Positions 25,515 through 38,497 of a DNA stretch of 64,000 nucleotides are shown here, piece after piece; the stretch's first letter is position 1, and every line of letters begins with the position of its first letter. The position numbers and the translations under genes are program-made. The notes under the pieces are model-generated. The model was not told the DNA's origin, searched no databases, and worked only from the letters and a program-made list of their open reading frames with translations. The stretch spans positions 115,237,504-115,301,503 of the forward strand of contig JALGPY010000004.1 of the NCBI GenBank assembly GCA_023055425.1, written 5' to 3'. Source of the DNA: Linanthus parryae. Taxonomy: Eukaryota > Streptophyta > Magnoliopsida > Ericales > Polemoniaceae.

Positions 25515-26326
25515 TACTCAAGTAACTAACGAGCCAGATCACAAACCTTAAGTTCAAAACACTAAAACATCACTTGTCCACAGAGATCCCTGAGTTCGAA
25601 TCTCCCCTGATGTATATTAGGATAGGTTAAATTAGCATGCGACAAACATATAGATCCCATATTAATGATTAAACTATTGATAGTAGGACTTCCATGGGGA
25701 AGGGGAAGTGCTGGGATATGATAAAAGATGGCCAGACTTTATTTTCTAAGCAGTGTTGAAGTTCCCACAATCCAGTATCTTCAGAACAGAAGATTATGTG
25801 CAATGCCTGTTCAGAGGTCAGCAAATCCAGAAGTTACAAGTCAACTCCAGACCTTTTTCCTTCAACTTACCACGTCTCTAATGTTCTACTGGAATTGATC
25901 CTCCCAAGTCCCCCAAACAAAAATGATGGATTCAGGGTTTCCTACGACAGGATCATCCATTTCACAGTATCTTTTCACAAAATCAATGCATAAAGCTTAA
26001 TTAGAGATCTATCTAACCGGTCCATAATCAACAAAATTCACACAAAATATGATACAGACGGTCAACATTTAAAATGCAACTTACAGATAAAAAGTCTTCC
26101 TACTCGCATATTTAGAGACTTTAAATTACAATTCTTCCGACAAGTTGTACAATGCGAAATAAAACTCCATTGATGATCACATCAATTTCTCATTTTTGAG
26201 GGTTCTCCACAGCATCCTACCTAGCATTCTTGCTTTCCCCTTCCAGGCTTCTAACTAACTTAATTAACATGCCCAGACCAAGAAAAAAGAAGCAGACTCC
26301 TTATCAATTCTTCAGAGCTCTAACCT

Positions 26327-29300
26327 TTAATTGATGGGAGCAGCTTCCTGTGCGGGAACATTGGGTTGCACGTTAGGCGGGGCAGTCAGGTCGGTTGCTG
26401 CAAGTGCTTCCAACTCTTGCAGCGCACCAAGTGCATTCAATGCAGATTCCTGATTCAGATGGGGTTTCACGACGTCTATTGTTTGCAGGACTCTGGATTG
26501 CTGCAAGTAAACCCAGTTGAATCGTATGGTTGTCAGTACTGAACAAATGTTATGGAATTGTATTCTAGTACTGTAATGCTTAAGTTGGTAACATGGGACT
26601 CACAAATTGTTCCAGTTTAGCCTTCAGATTTCCATATGCCGCCAACTGTTCAGTTGCAGCTGCGTGAATCCCAGCAAAAGATGCATTCTAACATTCAAAT
26701 AAACCCCCCAAAAAAATAATATGAGAACCGTGCAATTATAGAACACCATAAGAACTAGTATGTGATATAAATTCAAGATAAGCGCGTGCCTTTGTGGAAA
26801 GCAAAGAGATGCAAGGAATCAGATAAATATAATTTCGGCAAACTGTATAAAAAATCGCGAATAAATGAAAATTCACAACAGATAATAATAGCAATGACAA
26901 TAATAACATATAATACAAATAATTTACGAGGAAAATGGGATGTGAAGCACACGCCACAATGAAATGCTGAAAAGGGCAAACTGGATTAACGAAGCATTGT
27001 CAGAAGCCAATCTTAGCCACAACACACCAGGATAGAGGCTAAACAAAATGAGGCTGATTAGCAAGAAATGAATAAAAAGAAGAGCATGTATTCTACTAAA
27101 GGGTGCGAGATTGCTGAGGCATGAGGTCACAATTAGGTGGATTTAGAGCATACGGGCATATATGGTGACCTGTCAAGCTGTCACAACCAACACTTTGTGT
27201 CGAACATACCACTATGACATCCCTCACTATTGCAGTTTGGAGTAGCGAAACATGATCTAAAATTATCTCAACTTTGGCCTCTATATACCGGTTCTTCTAG
27301 ATCTTGTCTGGGATATCAAGAAAAGGCAACACACCAAAATATGGAGAAACTTGAGCGTTCAGGTTTGCCCAAAAGAAAACACGTATATTTTCACACATGA
27401 TCCAACACAACAAAGGTTAAAAACACTAAAATGTAACAAGAAGGAGGGTGTTCTTCTATTCACAATGTATTGTTCTTGCATATTAAACCCTTAAATACGT
27501 TGATTTTAAGGGGCTTCTTAATTCCCATTTCCTCTATCTCTCAAATTCATCGTACTATTATTGGAATTACTAGTTTGAAATAGGAAATAAGTTTAAGACC
27601 ACTAAAGTTCAGAGGGGACCCAAAATATTTTGGGCCTCAAAATAAATCCACCGATAGAATTTGATAGTTGCCTTTGGTCATGGGTTATGCTTTATTGGTA
27701 TTGACATATGATAGACATATACAATACTAGGTTAATCTCAAGAATTATACTCGTGTCAAAACTATTTTACGCGATTTAAAGAACAACCTACTTAGAAATC
27801 CTCAATAGGAGAAAAAAACATAATTCAAAAGTCGCAACGAATCTGTAGTGGCACATTGATTAACCACCAACTGAGATACCAAACCAAATATTAATAAAGA
27901 AATTTTGTACTGTCAAACCGACCTTCTTCCTGAAGTTTACAAAACCCCTCTTTTACATACTACATTAGATTTGATTAATTCGAACCCTTGGATCATTTCT
28001 ATTCTTCAACCAGTCAATTCAGAATGGTAGGAACCAACATCTGCTCAGTTGCTCATCAATCTTCATTCTATTGTAATACTTGTTTTTTGTTAAAAAGAAT
28101 GACTTAAATATTTATAAGGGCCAAATACCGATGCCGACCTTGCATTACTAGTTAAGACACAACTTCTGTCATTTTCAATTGGGACAAACTAACCCTTGCA
28201 TTATCAAAAAATGATCCAATTTGGTCAATCGATCTAACACCGTTGATTTATATGGATGGAATATGAGCAAAAAAAGATCCATTTTACCGTCAAACCCCTA
28301 CATACTCCATTGGATATGATTAATCAGGACCCTTGGATCATTTCTGTTCTTCAGCCAGTGTATACAGATTGGTGGGACCCAACTTTCAGTCGCTCACCTA
28401 TCTTCATTCATTAGTCATGATTGTTTTAGTTAAAATAATAACTAAAATATTTACAAGGGCCAAGTATGGATGACAACCTTACATTACTAAATAGGGGACA
28501 CAACTCCCATCACTTCCAATTCGGACTCGTTAACCCTTGCAGTATCAAAAACTGATACAATTTGGTCAATCCATCTAGCACCGTTAATTTATATGGATTG
28601 ACTACCGGCAACGGGTCCATTTCACTGTCTTTTTGTTATATCTTCTCTCACCCATTGTTTCTTGTTTTACGTCCTCAACCAACCCAGCTTCCATGAACAC
28701 CACTAGAAATACAACCACTGACACCACCCTGACCACTTCCAGACTGGTACCGTCATAACACCTCCACCCTTCAAGCCATCATCACCATTACTCGTCACTA
28801 GTTCTTAATCCCCCACTCACACTACCACTTTCTCGTCCTGCAAAATGTCACAAAACCGTCAAAACCCACATAGAAACTCAAGCTGAAAATCCCACTCACC
28901 ATATGTGCCTCTCTCACTCAACAAAACCTTCAAAACCCACATAGAAACTCAAGCTGAAAATCCCACTCACCATATGTGCCTCTCTCACTCAACACCACCT
29001 CTGCCGCTGCACCAAGGTTCAGTTGTAACAGCCACCAACTCAGATCAACCAACTGAACTCGCTCGTACCCATTACCAGATTGGGGACCCAAATCCTAACA
29101 GTTAATTCAAGCCAAATTGAAAATTGAAGACAAAGTAAGGAAAGCCATTACCACAAAACAATATCGAAGCACGACCTACTGTGATTACTTGTTTAGCTTT
29201 GGTGGTACGAGTATCGTAGCTATTTTGAATCCATTCGAAGTTTAATGTTGGGATTTTTTAGGGCTTTGATTTCGTCCTCTTGCCTTCATCCCCTTTCAAC

Positions 29301-29482
29301 CAAACCAGAGGTTGGGATCTGAAAGTAGGGTCCATCAGAATGTGTTTTGAAAGGACCTTTTCTCACAACAGGGTCAAAATAGAAGATTAAGGGGTTGGAA
29401 GGAAGGAGATGATGGGCTCACATAGCACAATCGAAAATAGAAAACACAAAATCCGGAGATTAGAAATTGAGCCCAGAAATTG

Positions 29483-29527
<45 letters not shown>

Positions 29528-32500
29528 AAGTGATGGTGAAATTAGTATTGAGCCCAGAAATTGGAACTGAGAGAGATATTGATTTCCAAGGATTATGTTT
29601 GAATTGATTCAGAGACATAGAAGCAGACTAGCCATGTGACGATACCAAAAATTAGTAATCTTTCTATTAAATATTGACATCTAATTAATAACAATAAGCA
29701 GAATCTCATTATTCAGCAGAGTTACTACTTGGCTACTTGCTATACAGTACTCACAATGAAAAGAGTCGGACTTCTGAGTAAGAGCAAATACAAATGTTCA
29801 AATGTCTGGGTACATGATGTAAGAAAAGCAAAAATTAAATCACTCGAGGATTCATAAAATTTTCAATCACTCAGTATCTGAAATACCAGTAATACTCGAT
29901 CATCACAAGCACAAAAACGACATCAGTACTCTCTTGACACCGATAAAAATACTAAAAAGTCTAAAACAATAAACAATTTTGAAAATTATAATACTGTTAA
30001 TTTTGGACGTCCTAAATAAAATAAACTTTTCAAGAGAGGAAGCATAAAACTGTATCTGGATAAACTAGCCATGAATTGCATCATTCTCCCTGACTGAAAG
30101 GACTTTGAGGGGGTGAAATTTCTAGAGTACCAAATCTTTCCAATATGCATCACAAACCAGAATCCCCCTACTATATTAGACCATCGAACCATCGATCTCC
30201 AAATACCATCAGGATGAGAACTTTGGATAGCCTCTCCACATAATTAAATACTCCAAATCATTGTGTACAAGTTATTTACAGCAATTCTTCCATGGGGCCA
30301 AGTGTTGTCATCAAATCATAGTGACAATATGACTTGCGACGATTAGCCAACGGCAACAAGGTACTTCAATGTCATGCAATGATAGATATGGATGAAACTT
30401 CCATTATACTATCGACTTCCATATCACGTTTCGAGATGGAAATTTATGTTTTCCTGACCTTCCAGTTTTTTCTATGATGATTTGGTCATTTAGTACTTCT
30501 ACCCCTACATGTTCTCATAAAATCCATTTCAAAGACCATTAAATAGTTGAGCTACATATTTAAGATGCTTGCTGTTGGTAAGCATATACTCCTAGCTTAA
30601 TGGTTCCTTTTGGTGCCAACAAGTAGTACTTAGCTGTTACCTAGACTTGTACATAAGCCTCTTAAATGTAAGTCAATGATGAAGTGAAACTATTAAGGTG
30701 GGTATGTTTGCACAATTAGATTTGCTGGACACATGAATTATACAGCAAATGACACATGTCTCCTTACTTTACCAACTCTCTTCATTATCTCCTCTTCCAT
30801 TCAAGATTCTTCTCACCCACCGCCATTAACCCTTGCAGGTCTTCTGCAACACAAGACCACCGATGCACCATTACGGCATTAACGCCATCAAGCAAGTTTC
30901 CAGTTGTGTCACACCACCGCTCCGCCTCTGACAGTCACAGAAATGAGGCCAATTAAAACTTGTAATCCTAGTCACCAACTCAAATTCCCACCTAACCGAC
31001 GCACCGTAAAAACCATAGCCCAACCCGTCTACACCATGAACCACTCACAATCACCAACTCCCAGTCGTTTCATCCTTGTTCATCCTCACCCCCCACGTGC
31101 AACACAGATCAGACCCCAAACTCTAGCTAGTTTGACAATAAACCACCACCTCTTCAACCCGAAACCTCACGGTAGGTCAACTCAATGTAAGACTCAAACA
31201 CCCTTTCCATCAAATTCTGAACCAGTCACAAGTCAACTACACTGACATCATGGCGAATCTCCAATCCCACCATGAACCACTGAGACCCAACTCTCATTCT
31301 GCCAATGAACCACCAAACTCACTCTCGTCTTTCTCTCCCCTCGAAAAATCAACCTAATGTATGACTTAAACACCCTTTCCATCAAAAACTGAACCAGTTA
31401 CGGGTCAACTACACCAGCAGGACTTGAACAAGAGGAGAGAACAAAACATACTGAGGCAGGGGTTATGCTAGTGGGATTGACTGAGAATGAAATGAAGAGA
31501 GAGCAGTTAAAAAGAGATTGGTAAAGTAGAGGGCACATGTGTCATTCCGTTGTAAAGTTTGTGTCTGCAGCAAACTCCTTCGTATAATCATCAGTACCCA
31601 AACTATTATCTTGCTTCAAAAGTCAAGTTTAGGATCTTGAAAATTCATTATATATGATGTTATTTTGTAAACAGAAATCTTCTACAAAATAGATAAAAAG
31701 TAACTTCTGCTATCTATAATCAAAGTGAAACTAACATCAGAACTCAGAAATCAGAAATCCTATAATAGCACATTGATAAACCAACTGAGATTACCAATTT
31801 ACCACCACCAAACAGGGCCAGAGTTTGAGGGTTTACAACCATCAGAGCAACCTACTAACTTTTATAAGTTTCTTTTGTTTCACATTATATCATATAATCG
31901 TACAAAAAATTGTAATATTTCAAACAAAATGTATTCGAGTTTTTATGAACAGGGGCAGTATGTCATTACTTGGGCAGCAAATTCACACACAGGGGGTCAT
32001 TTTAAAATTGAAAGAAGCTGATGTTCGACTACCAAATAGATGTAAATCATTGAAGTACAGGTAACTCTCCAATAAACACCAACAGTAGCGAAACTTCTAT
32101 GATAGTCACAAGTACAAAATCTATTTAGCAAAAAGTTAAATCCGCAAACAAATTTTGTGTTTCAGAACCCAACCCTTTCACTTCTACCACATTTTCTCTC
32201 AAAACATCAAGAAGTTGCAACTCTAAGAGACGTAAAGACACCTTGACCGATCAGTTAATTACCAACGTGGGGCGACAAAACCATCATGTCACCTAAACTC
32301 TTCTCATCTCCAAATCATAACGATCCAAATAGAAAAAATTATAAATCACACACGCAGACTACAAACCCAAAATAATTCATTCAAACTTATATCCTTGCAA
32401 ACCGGCATGAATACCTCCAGTAGATTCAATAACCTCCAATATCTAGACATCTTATCGGTTCAGTCTCCATTTCTACGACATTATAAGTTCCCTTATGTCC

Positions 32501-35500
32501 AAGACTTCATGAAGAGCTCTACAAACTTCAATCACCGGATTAAAAAACACAAGCATAAAATCCAGAATCCCAAAAACCACCCAAGCTAATTTCAACTCCA
32601 TATTTAGTTGTTTGCTGAAGGAGAATCGTGCCAACTTAATTTACCATCCCTGCTTCTGCGTTAAAATGTTTAACCAGGCAACCTGAATTTCCTTCCCGTG
32701 TCGAGTTCTTCTGGGGACTCTTAAAAGTGGCCTTCATTGGAGATGAGGTACTCTTGTGACTGGGCCGATAAGAGAACAGCCCCCGTCAAATGTAAGATAC
32801 AACAAGCTTTCAATAGACACATCCTTCATAATAAATTAAAGGGTAAAAGACACTGACCACCCCTGACTTTAGGATTAAATCCACACCCCTACCCTGTGTT
32901 TTGGAAAAAGACACCTTGCACCCATTTAACGGAATATTCCGTGGACACTTAGCACCCTTCTGTTATGTTCCGTTAAATAAGTGGTTGACTGAATTTTTCG
33001 GATCATATTGCCCCTGTGTAACTTTTTGGAATTTTTTGCCTATTTTATCCTCAAGAACCAGACCAAGTTGATCAAACCCCCCACCAAAATCTCCTCTAAG
33101 AATCAAACAAAATTGTTCAAAGTCATTTCATCCAAAATGAGCAAAGCAAAATCTGAATTCCATTTCATTACTCTTCTTCATCTTCCAAGAACAAGACCAA
33201 GCTCATTAAACCCACAAATTCAAGCAAACCCATTTTTAAAAACCAATACAAGATAAATTATTTTCGCAGTGAATTGGAGGATTAAAGCATCAAGAACAAG
33301 AAAATTGATCCACAAATCAAAATAATCAAATTCAAAGTTCTTTTTTTTTTTTTTTTTTTTTCTGTAGCTCAATACCAGGAAAGATAAACTGAACCCCAAA
33401 ATTGACCCACAAGAATCAAGCTCATGCATATTCCAAATCTACCCCAGACAACTAAAATTATGTATTGAACATCTGATTCAATTAAACAAATTAACAATCA
33501 TGGGGTTCTGCTACAACTAGGAGACACGTCAGAAAACCCACAAATTGAACAGGTCTGGACAAGGTATCTGAAAAAGGGTTTTGAAAAAAAAATCATCTTG
33601 ATTCTCAACCTCTTTCTCAAACAATCAAAGATTCGAAAACAAATTCAACCAAACCCCATTTACAAATTCTCGAATTCAACCAAACTTGTTGCCAAGAAAA
33701 CCTCATATATAACCAAACTGAGACCACTCCTAAGCAATTGAGATTAGGATATCCAAAAATAGAAAATTGAAGTCCACCAAACACGTCTATTAATTGAACT
33801 CAGTGGCCAGAGAATAGAGAGAGAAACAGAACCGGCGAGAGAGAGAAATGGAGGAATTGAAGCCAAGTCCGGCAAGCCCTCTGACGTCGATCGGATTCCT
33901 CGAGAGAGCCGCGACGGTCTATGGCAACTGCACTCCGTTGATATACGGCGACAAGACCTACACATGGTCGGAGACCCACCGCCGATCTCTCTGGTTAGTG
34001 TCGTCGATTGCGCAGTTGGGTATCAAAAGAGGCGACGTCGTTTCCGTCGTCTCCCCCAACACTCCTTCAATTTACGAGCTCCATTTCGCCGTTCCGATGG
34101 CCGGAGCAATTCTCAACTGCATCAACACCCGCCTCGAAGCTCGTTTTCGTCGATTACCAATCGGAGGAGATAGTCCACGAAGCACGGTCTCTGTTTCCGG
34201 CGAGTTCTCCGCGAACGAAACCTGTGTTCATCGATGAAGACGACGAGTGAAAAGAGGAATTCGCTGAAGCTGATGGGTTTTGGATCTGGGTATCGAACGA
34301 GGAAGATGACGGGTGAAAGGAGGGAGGCGGCTGTGAGAGATAGAGGGGAAGAGAGAGAAAGTGATTAGGGTTAGAAATGAGGGAGAGAGGGGGGTTAGGG
34401 TAATATTAGGGCGTAATTTTATAAAATTTCAGGGGTAAACTGGTCTTTTTTCTCGTTCTGTTAGTAAAACTGTTAGTCTCCATCCAAAAAAGGTTCAGAA
34501 TGTCTTTTCCAAAACACAGGGTAGCGGAATGGATTTAACCCTAAAGTCAGGGGTGGTTAGTGTCTTTTTACCCTAAATTAAAAGACAGCTTCTTGCAGAA
34601 TACTAAGCGTGGTAACAGTTTCCATTGATTTTATTGGTAACTGGTCTGGACCATTTTGTGAAAGCCATATAATGGCCCTGTTATGATAATATAGATTATA
34701 GCATTTTACCCTATTTTTATCTGAATTTTGAAAACCAATCTGAGATAATTTGTTTTTCGGCATTAAAAAAATATCCGGGTATCCAGTTTGGGGACCTGAT
34801 CCCCATTTTTTGTATTATTTGCTTTATAAAAATATCCGGGTCTTCTGGGGCAGAGTAATTTGTTGAGTAACCCTGAGTCACCCAAACAGCCAGGATTATT
34901 TCCAATATTAATCCGATGAGTATCCCTAATCTTGTCAATCCAAACGAGTCCAATGAAGGTAACTAAATTGTTCGAATTTTATCTGAAATCGCATATGAAT
35001 AAAAGTGCAGTAGGGAACATAATACAGTTCTGAGAGGGTCATCTACTCATTGTCATTTGGCTTTTTATTTCAAAAGTTGAACTGCCCAGGATGGATCGAA
35101 AACCCCAGATGAACAGGTGCAAAACACAAAAGCAATGATGGGTAAAATGAAACTTGTTATTAGAATGAGTCAAGTCCTAGAAGACACACAAAGCGGTACA
35201 GGGGTGTTGTTGGAAGATAGGAAGCGATGTTCCTGTTATCGTAAGATTGCTGCTTATTCATTGTGGGTTTCTACCTGACAATAGGACCATAACTGTAACG
35301 ACAGAGTTCCACAGAAATTCTTGCATTACAATGACTAAAGGTGTCGAGGAAATCATGGTAGAGGGCCAACACCTTCAGTACTTTGATGTTCATTTCAACA
35401 TCACGCGTAATATCAAACCTTGTTTTTAATATTGGAAAGGAGAGAGAGATTCACACAAAAAACAGCTTAATTTTTGCTAGCTAATAGTAAAGCAACAAAT

Positions 35501-38462
35501 ATTATCTAACATGCCAACTGATTTAGCTAGCCTGTTGGATGGAGTCCATTATTCTTCCAATTTCTTTACATTAGCAAAATAGTTGTTTTACCTGACCTAT
35601 TGGAGATGCTCTTAGAAAACAACACGTAGTGCTTTGTAACAGACTAACAGCCAACATATATAAATATTTTGGGCTTATTAAACTTTACACCTGATACCAA
35701 CGGCTAATGTGGAATTCATATGCATACCAACAACTATGTTCATGTTCCAGAAAGGAGTGATATTGGAGAGCATTGATTAGTACTCTCGATAGTGCATATT
35801 TGAATGACTGAATCAGTATTACCTATTTACCTGACATTGTAGCCACTATAATAACTAAGAATGTAAACTTTAACAGGCAACAATATTCCTCGACCTTGGC
35901 TAGCCAAGCAACTATTTATGTTAAGTAGGCATGTATGTTGTGTAATATAATCTTAGGGATCCTTGCTTATTCGTTGTGGTTTAATTGATGACGGACGTGT
36001 ATGTTGAAAAGTCCGTAATACCCTAATGAAACCACCAAATCTAACTACATTAGCCATGGCCTACCACTGCTCTCACTCATGCTCCCTCTATTCCAACTTC
36101 AACCATTAAACACCATAACATCAACGCTCTATCATCACTGACACCATTGTCATTCTGAATATAGAAAAATGGCCTTCCACACTTCAAATTCTCCCCGTCA
36201 GGACATCAACCGTCATCACCGGTAACCTCAATGAAACCCTGACCGACAGCACAGTAAAATTAAGGTTCAACCGCACATTTACAGGTTTAATGCATTGTTC
36301 TCACATACATCATCTCCAATTGTCAACATAGAGTCGCCTGCTAACAATTAATTGATCGAACCATCACCAGCAATGAAACCCTGAACCACAGCAACATACA
36401 AGCCACACATTTACAGTTTCAAATCACGTTGTTCTCAGATACATCATCTCCATCTTCTCTCAGATCTACAATGAAATTAATAGAGCATCACATAAAAAGA
36501 AAGTCTATATGGGGAAGACGCTGAAGTTAGGAAGGCAACTACAACCAAACTCCCAAAGAATCATGTCAATACTTAACCATCTCTACCCCCCACAAACCAA
36601 TTACCTTCACTAGTAGAAGAGCATGAAACAATTGATTAAACTCAACTCAAAAATCCATAGGTAATTGGTAATGGGTTGGTTTGGGAGAGATGAATTATTA
36701 GATAGATAGATTTCAAAAATATGGGGTTGAAACGTAGATTTTGCGGGGTATAGGTCCACACGGGTATTGTGGTGGCCAAATGACACGTGGCGTTCTGGGT
36801 TGGTGGTTAGAACTTTGAGACCCTGATCCAACTGACCCAAGAAAATCGGCTAGGTGTTTCCCTCCAAAAAATGTCGATGAGAACATCCTGGCCATTTAAT
36901 CATAAGATAAGTTTAAAGACATTTTGATCTGTTGATTAAAAATTCTTTTCTACTAAACACAACCTATTAAAAAGGATGGCTCAGTTAAAAACAAATAAAG
37001 TGTATAGGATACCGTTTAACATCTTCAAAATCTCTCTTATCTAACTAATGTCCATTATTTATCTTTTCATACACAAAAGTAATATAGGATAAGATACCGT
37101 TAACATCTTCAAAAATCTCTCTCTTATCTAACTAATCTCCATTCTTTATATTTTTATACAAAAGAGTAAGATATGTATAAGAGAATAATTAAAATATACA
37201 TTAAAAATGGAAGTCTTACAACAGTAATGGTTTAAGAATTTGATATGTTAAAAAAATGGAATATAGGTTGAATGATATCTCTCTCTATCAATTTATATGT
37301 TTGTTTCTATAGTGCCCTACTGGCACGGGTTATTTCTAGTCCATGAATAATTGAGCTCATCCAAAGCAGCCAAATAAGTTGAGCCAACATTTAGCAGATG
37401 ATGAGATCAGAGACCCATCCCCCCAACACAATCTCCAACTAAGCAAATCCCAGTTTTGTTCCGTCAAATGAAATTCCAATATTTAGGCGTAACCCGTTTG
37501 TGCAATCTAAATCCACAGAACCGAAAAATATTAAAATTGAGTTTGCTAAGACATATGGCTCTAGTGATAACTAAGCCCATTTCCTTAATCTTCTCAAACT
37601 TTATAAAGGGCATGGTGATCATAGGATGACCACTGTTGATATTTTGGAGTATTGTTATGGTGATGATAAAAAGAGTTAATGGCATAAAAGAGAGGTAGGA
37701 CAATAAGAATTATTACGTAAACTATGGTGGGTATTTAGATGTGCCCGGCATTTTAAATTTGATAGAAGTATCATGAATAAATGTGTATCTTTTCAAAACA
37801 ATCATGTTGCATAGAACAACATACCATTGCTGTGAAAATAATGACCTAAGAAACAATAATTTGCAAATTAACCAAGGAAGGATCCTATAGTTAGTAAAGC
37901 AATACAAAAAATACCACGTGTTGGCTATTTGGACTTCTACCTAAACTAGCAGTTGGAATTTAGTAAACCACTACCATACTGGGTTTGCCTTATAAGTGAC
38001 CTAAAAAAAAAAAGCATCAGGTTTGTTTATCGGCAAGAAAAGGTGTCACATTTTTCGGACATTTGCCATGATAATATATAATTTAGCTTAAGTATAACAG
38101 TATTCCAATTTCACTAAGGTTGCGTTTTGGTAACCTAGATTTGGATTTCAAATTCAAAAATTTCAAATGATGGAACTTGAAATACGGAGGTTTTCGAATT
38201 CAACTGTTTGGATGGTTTAATACTCTTAAATTTGAGGTAATGAATTACAAAATTTTAATAAGTTCTTATTTTGTAAATGAATAATAAAATATCGAGTTTT
38301 GGATTTTTGATGCTATGATTGATAATCAGTATATTTAAATGAAATTTAAATACACCAATATATAAATATAAAATTGTTTTTTAAAACTAATCCTCCATAA
38401 ATCTGAATTTCTTATGATAGCGTAACACATAAGTGGTTTGCTTTCTTTTTCCTTGAAGGTAA

Positions 38463-38497
<35 letters not shown>

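Larger units (their letters stand above)
23379..26326. other. Intergenic region rich in MITEs
   Basis: This stretch holds a GATCC run, one hAT-like element, three Stowaway-like MITEs and one half of a dispersed repeat. There is no coding gene. The last ~300 bp are downstream flank of the HON4-like gene on the minus strand. Confidence 0.6.

Noticed and set aside
25540..25640. tRNA-like segment with GAGTTCGAATCTCC
   Set aside because: B-box-like only; no A box at the right spacing and no foldable cloverleaf.
33848..34250. Functional acyl-CoA ligase gene
   Set aside because: Only the N-terminal ~130 residues with a frameshift are present, and the fragment is enclosed by MULE termini.
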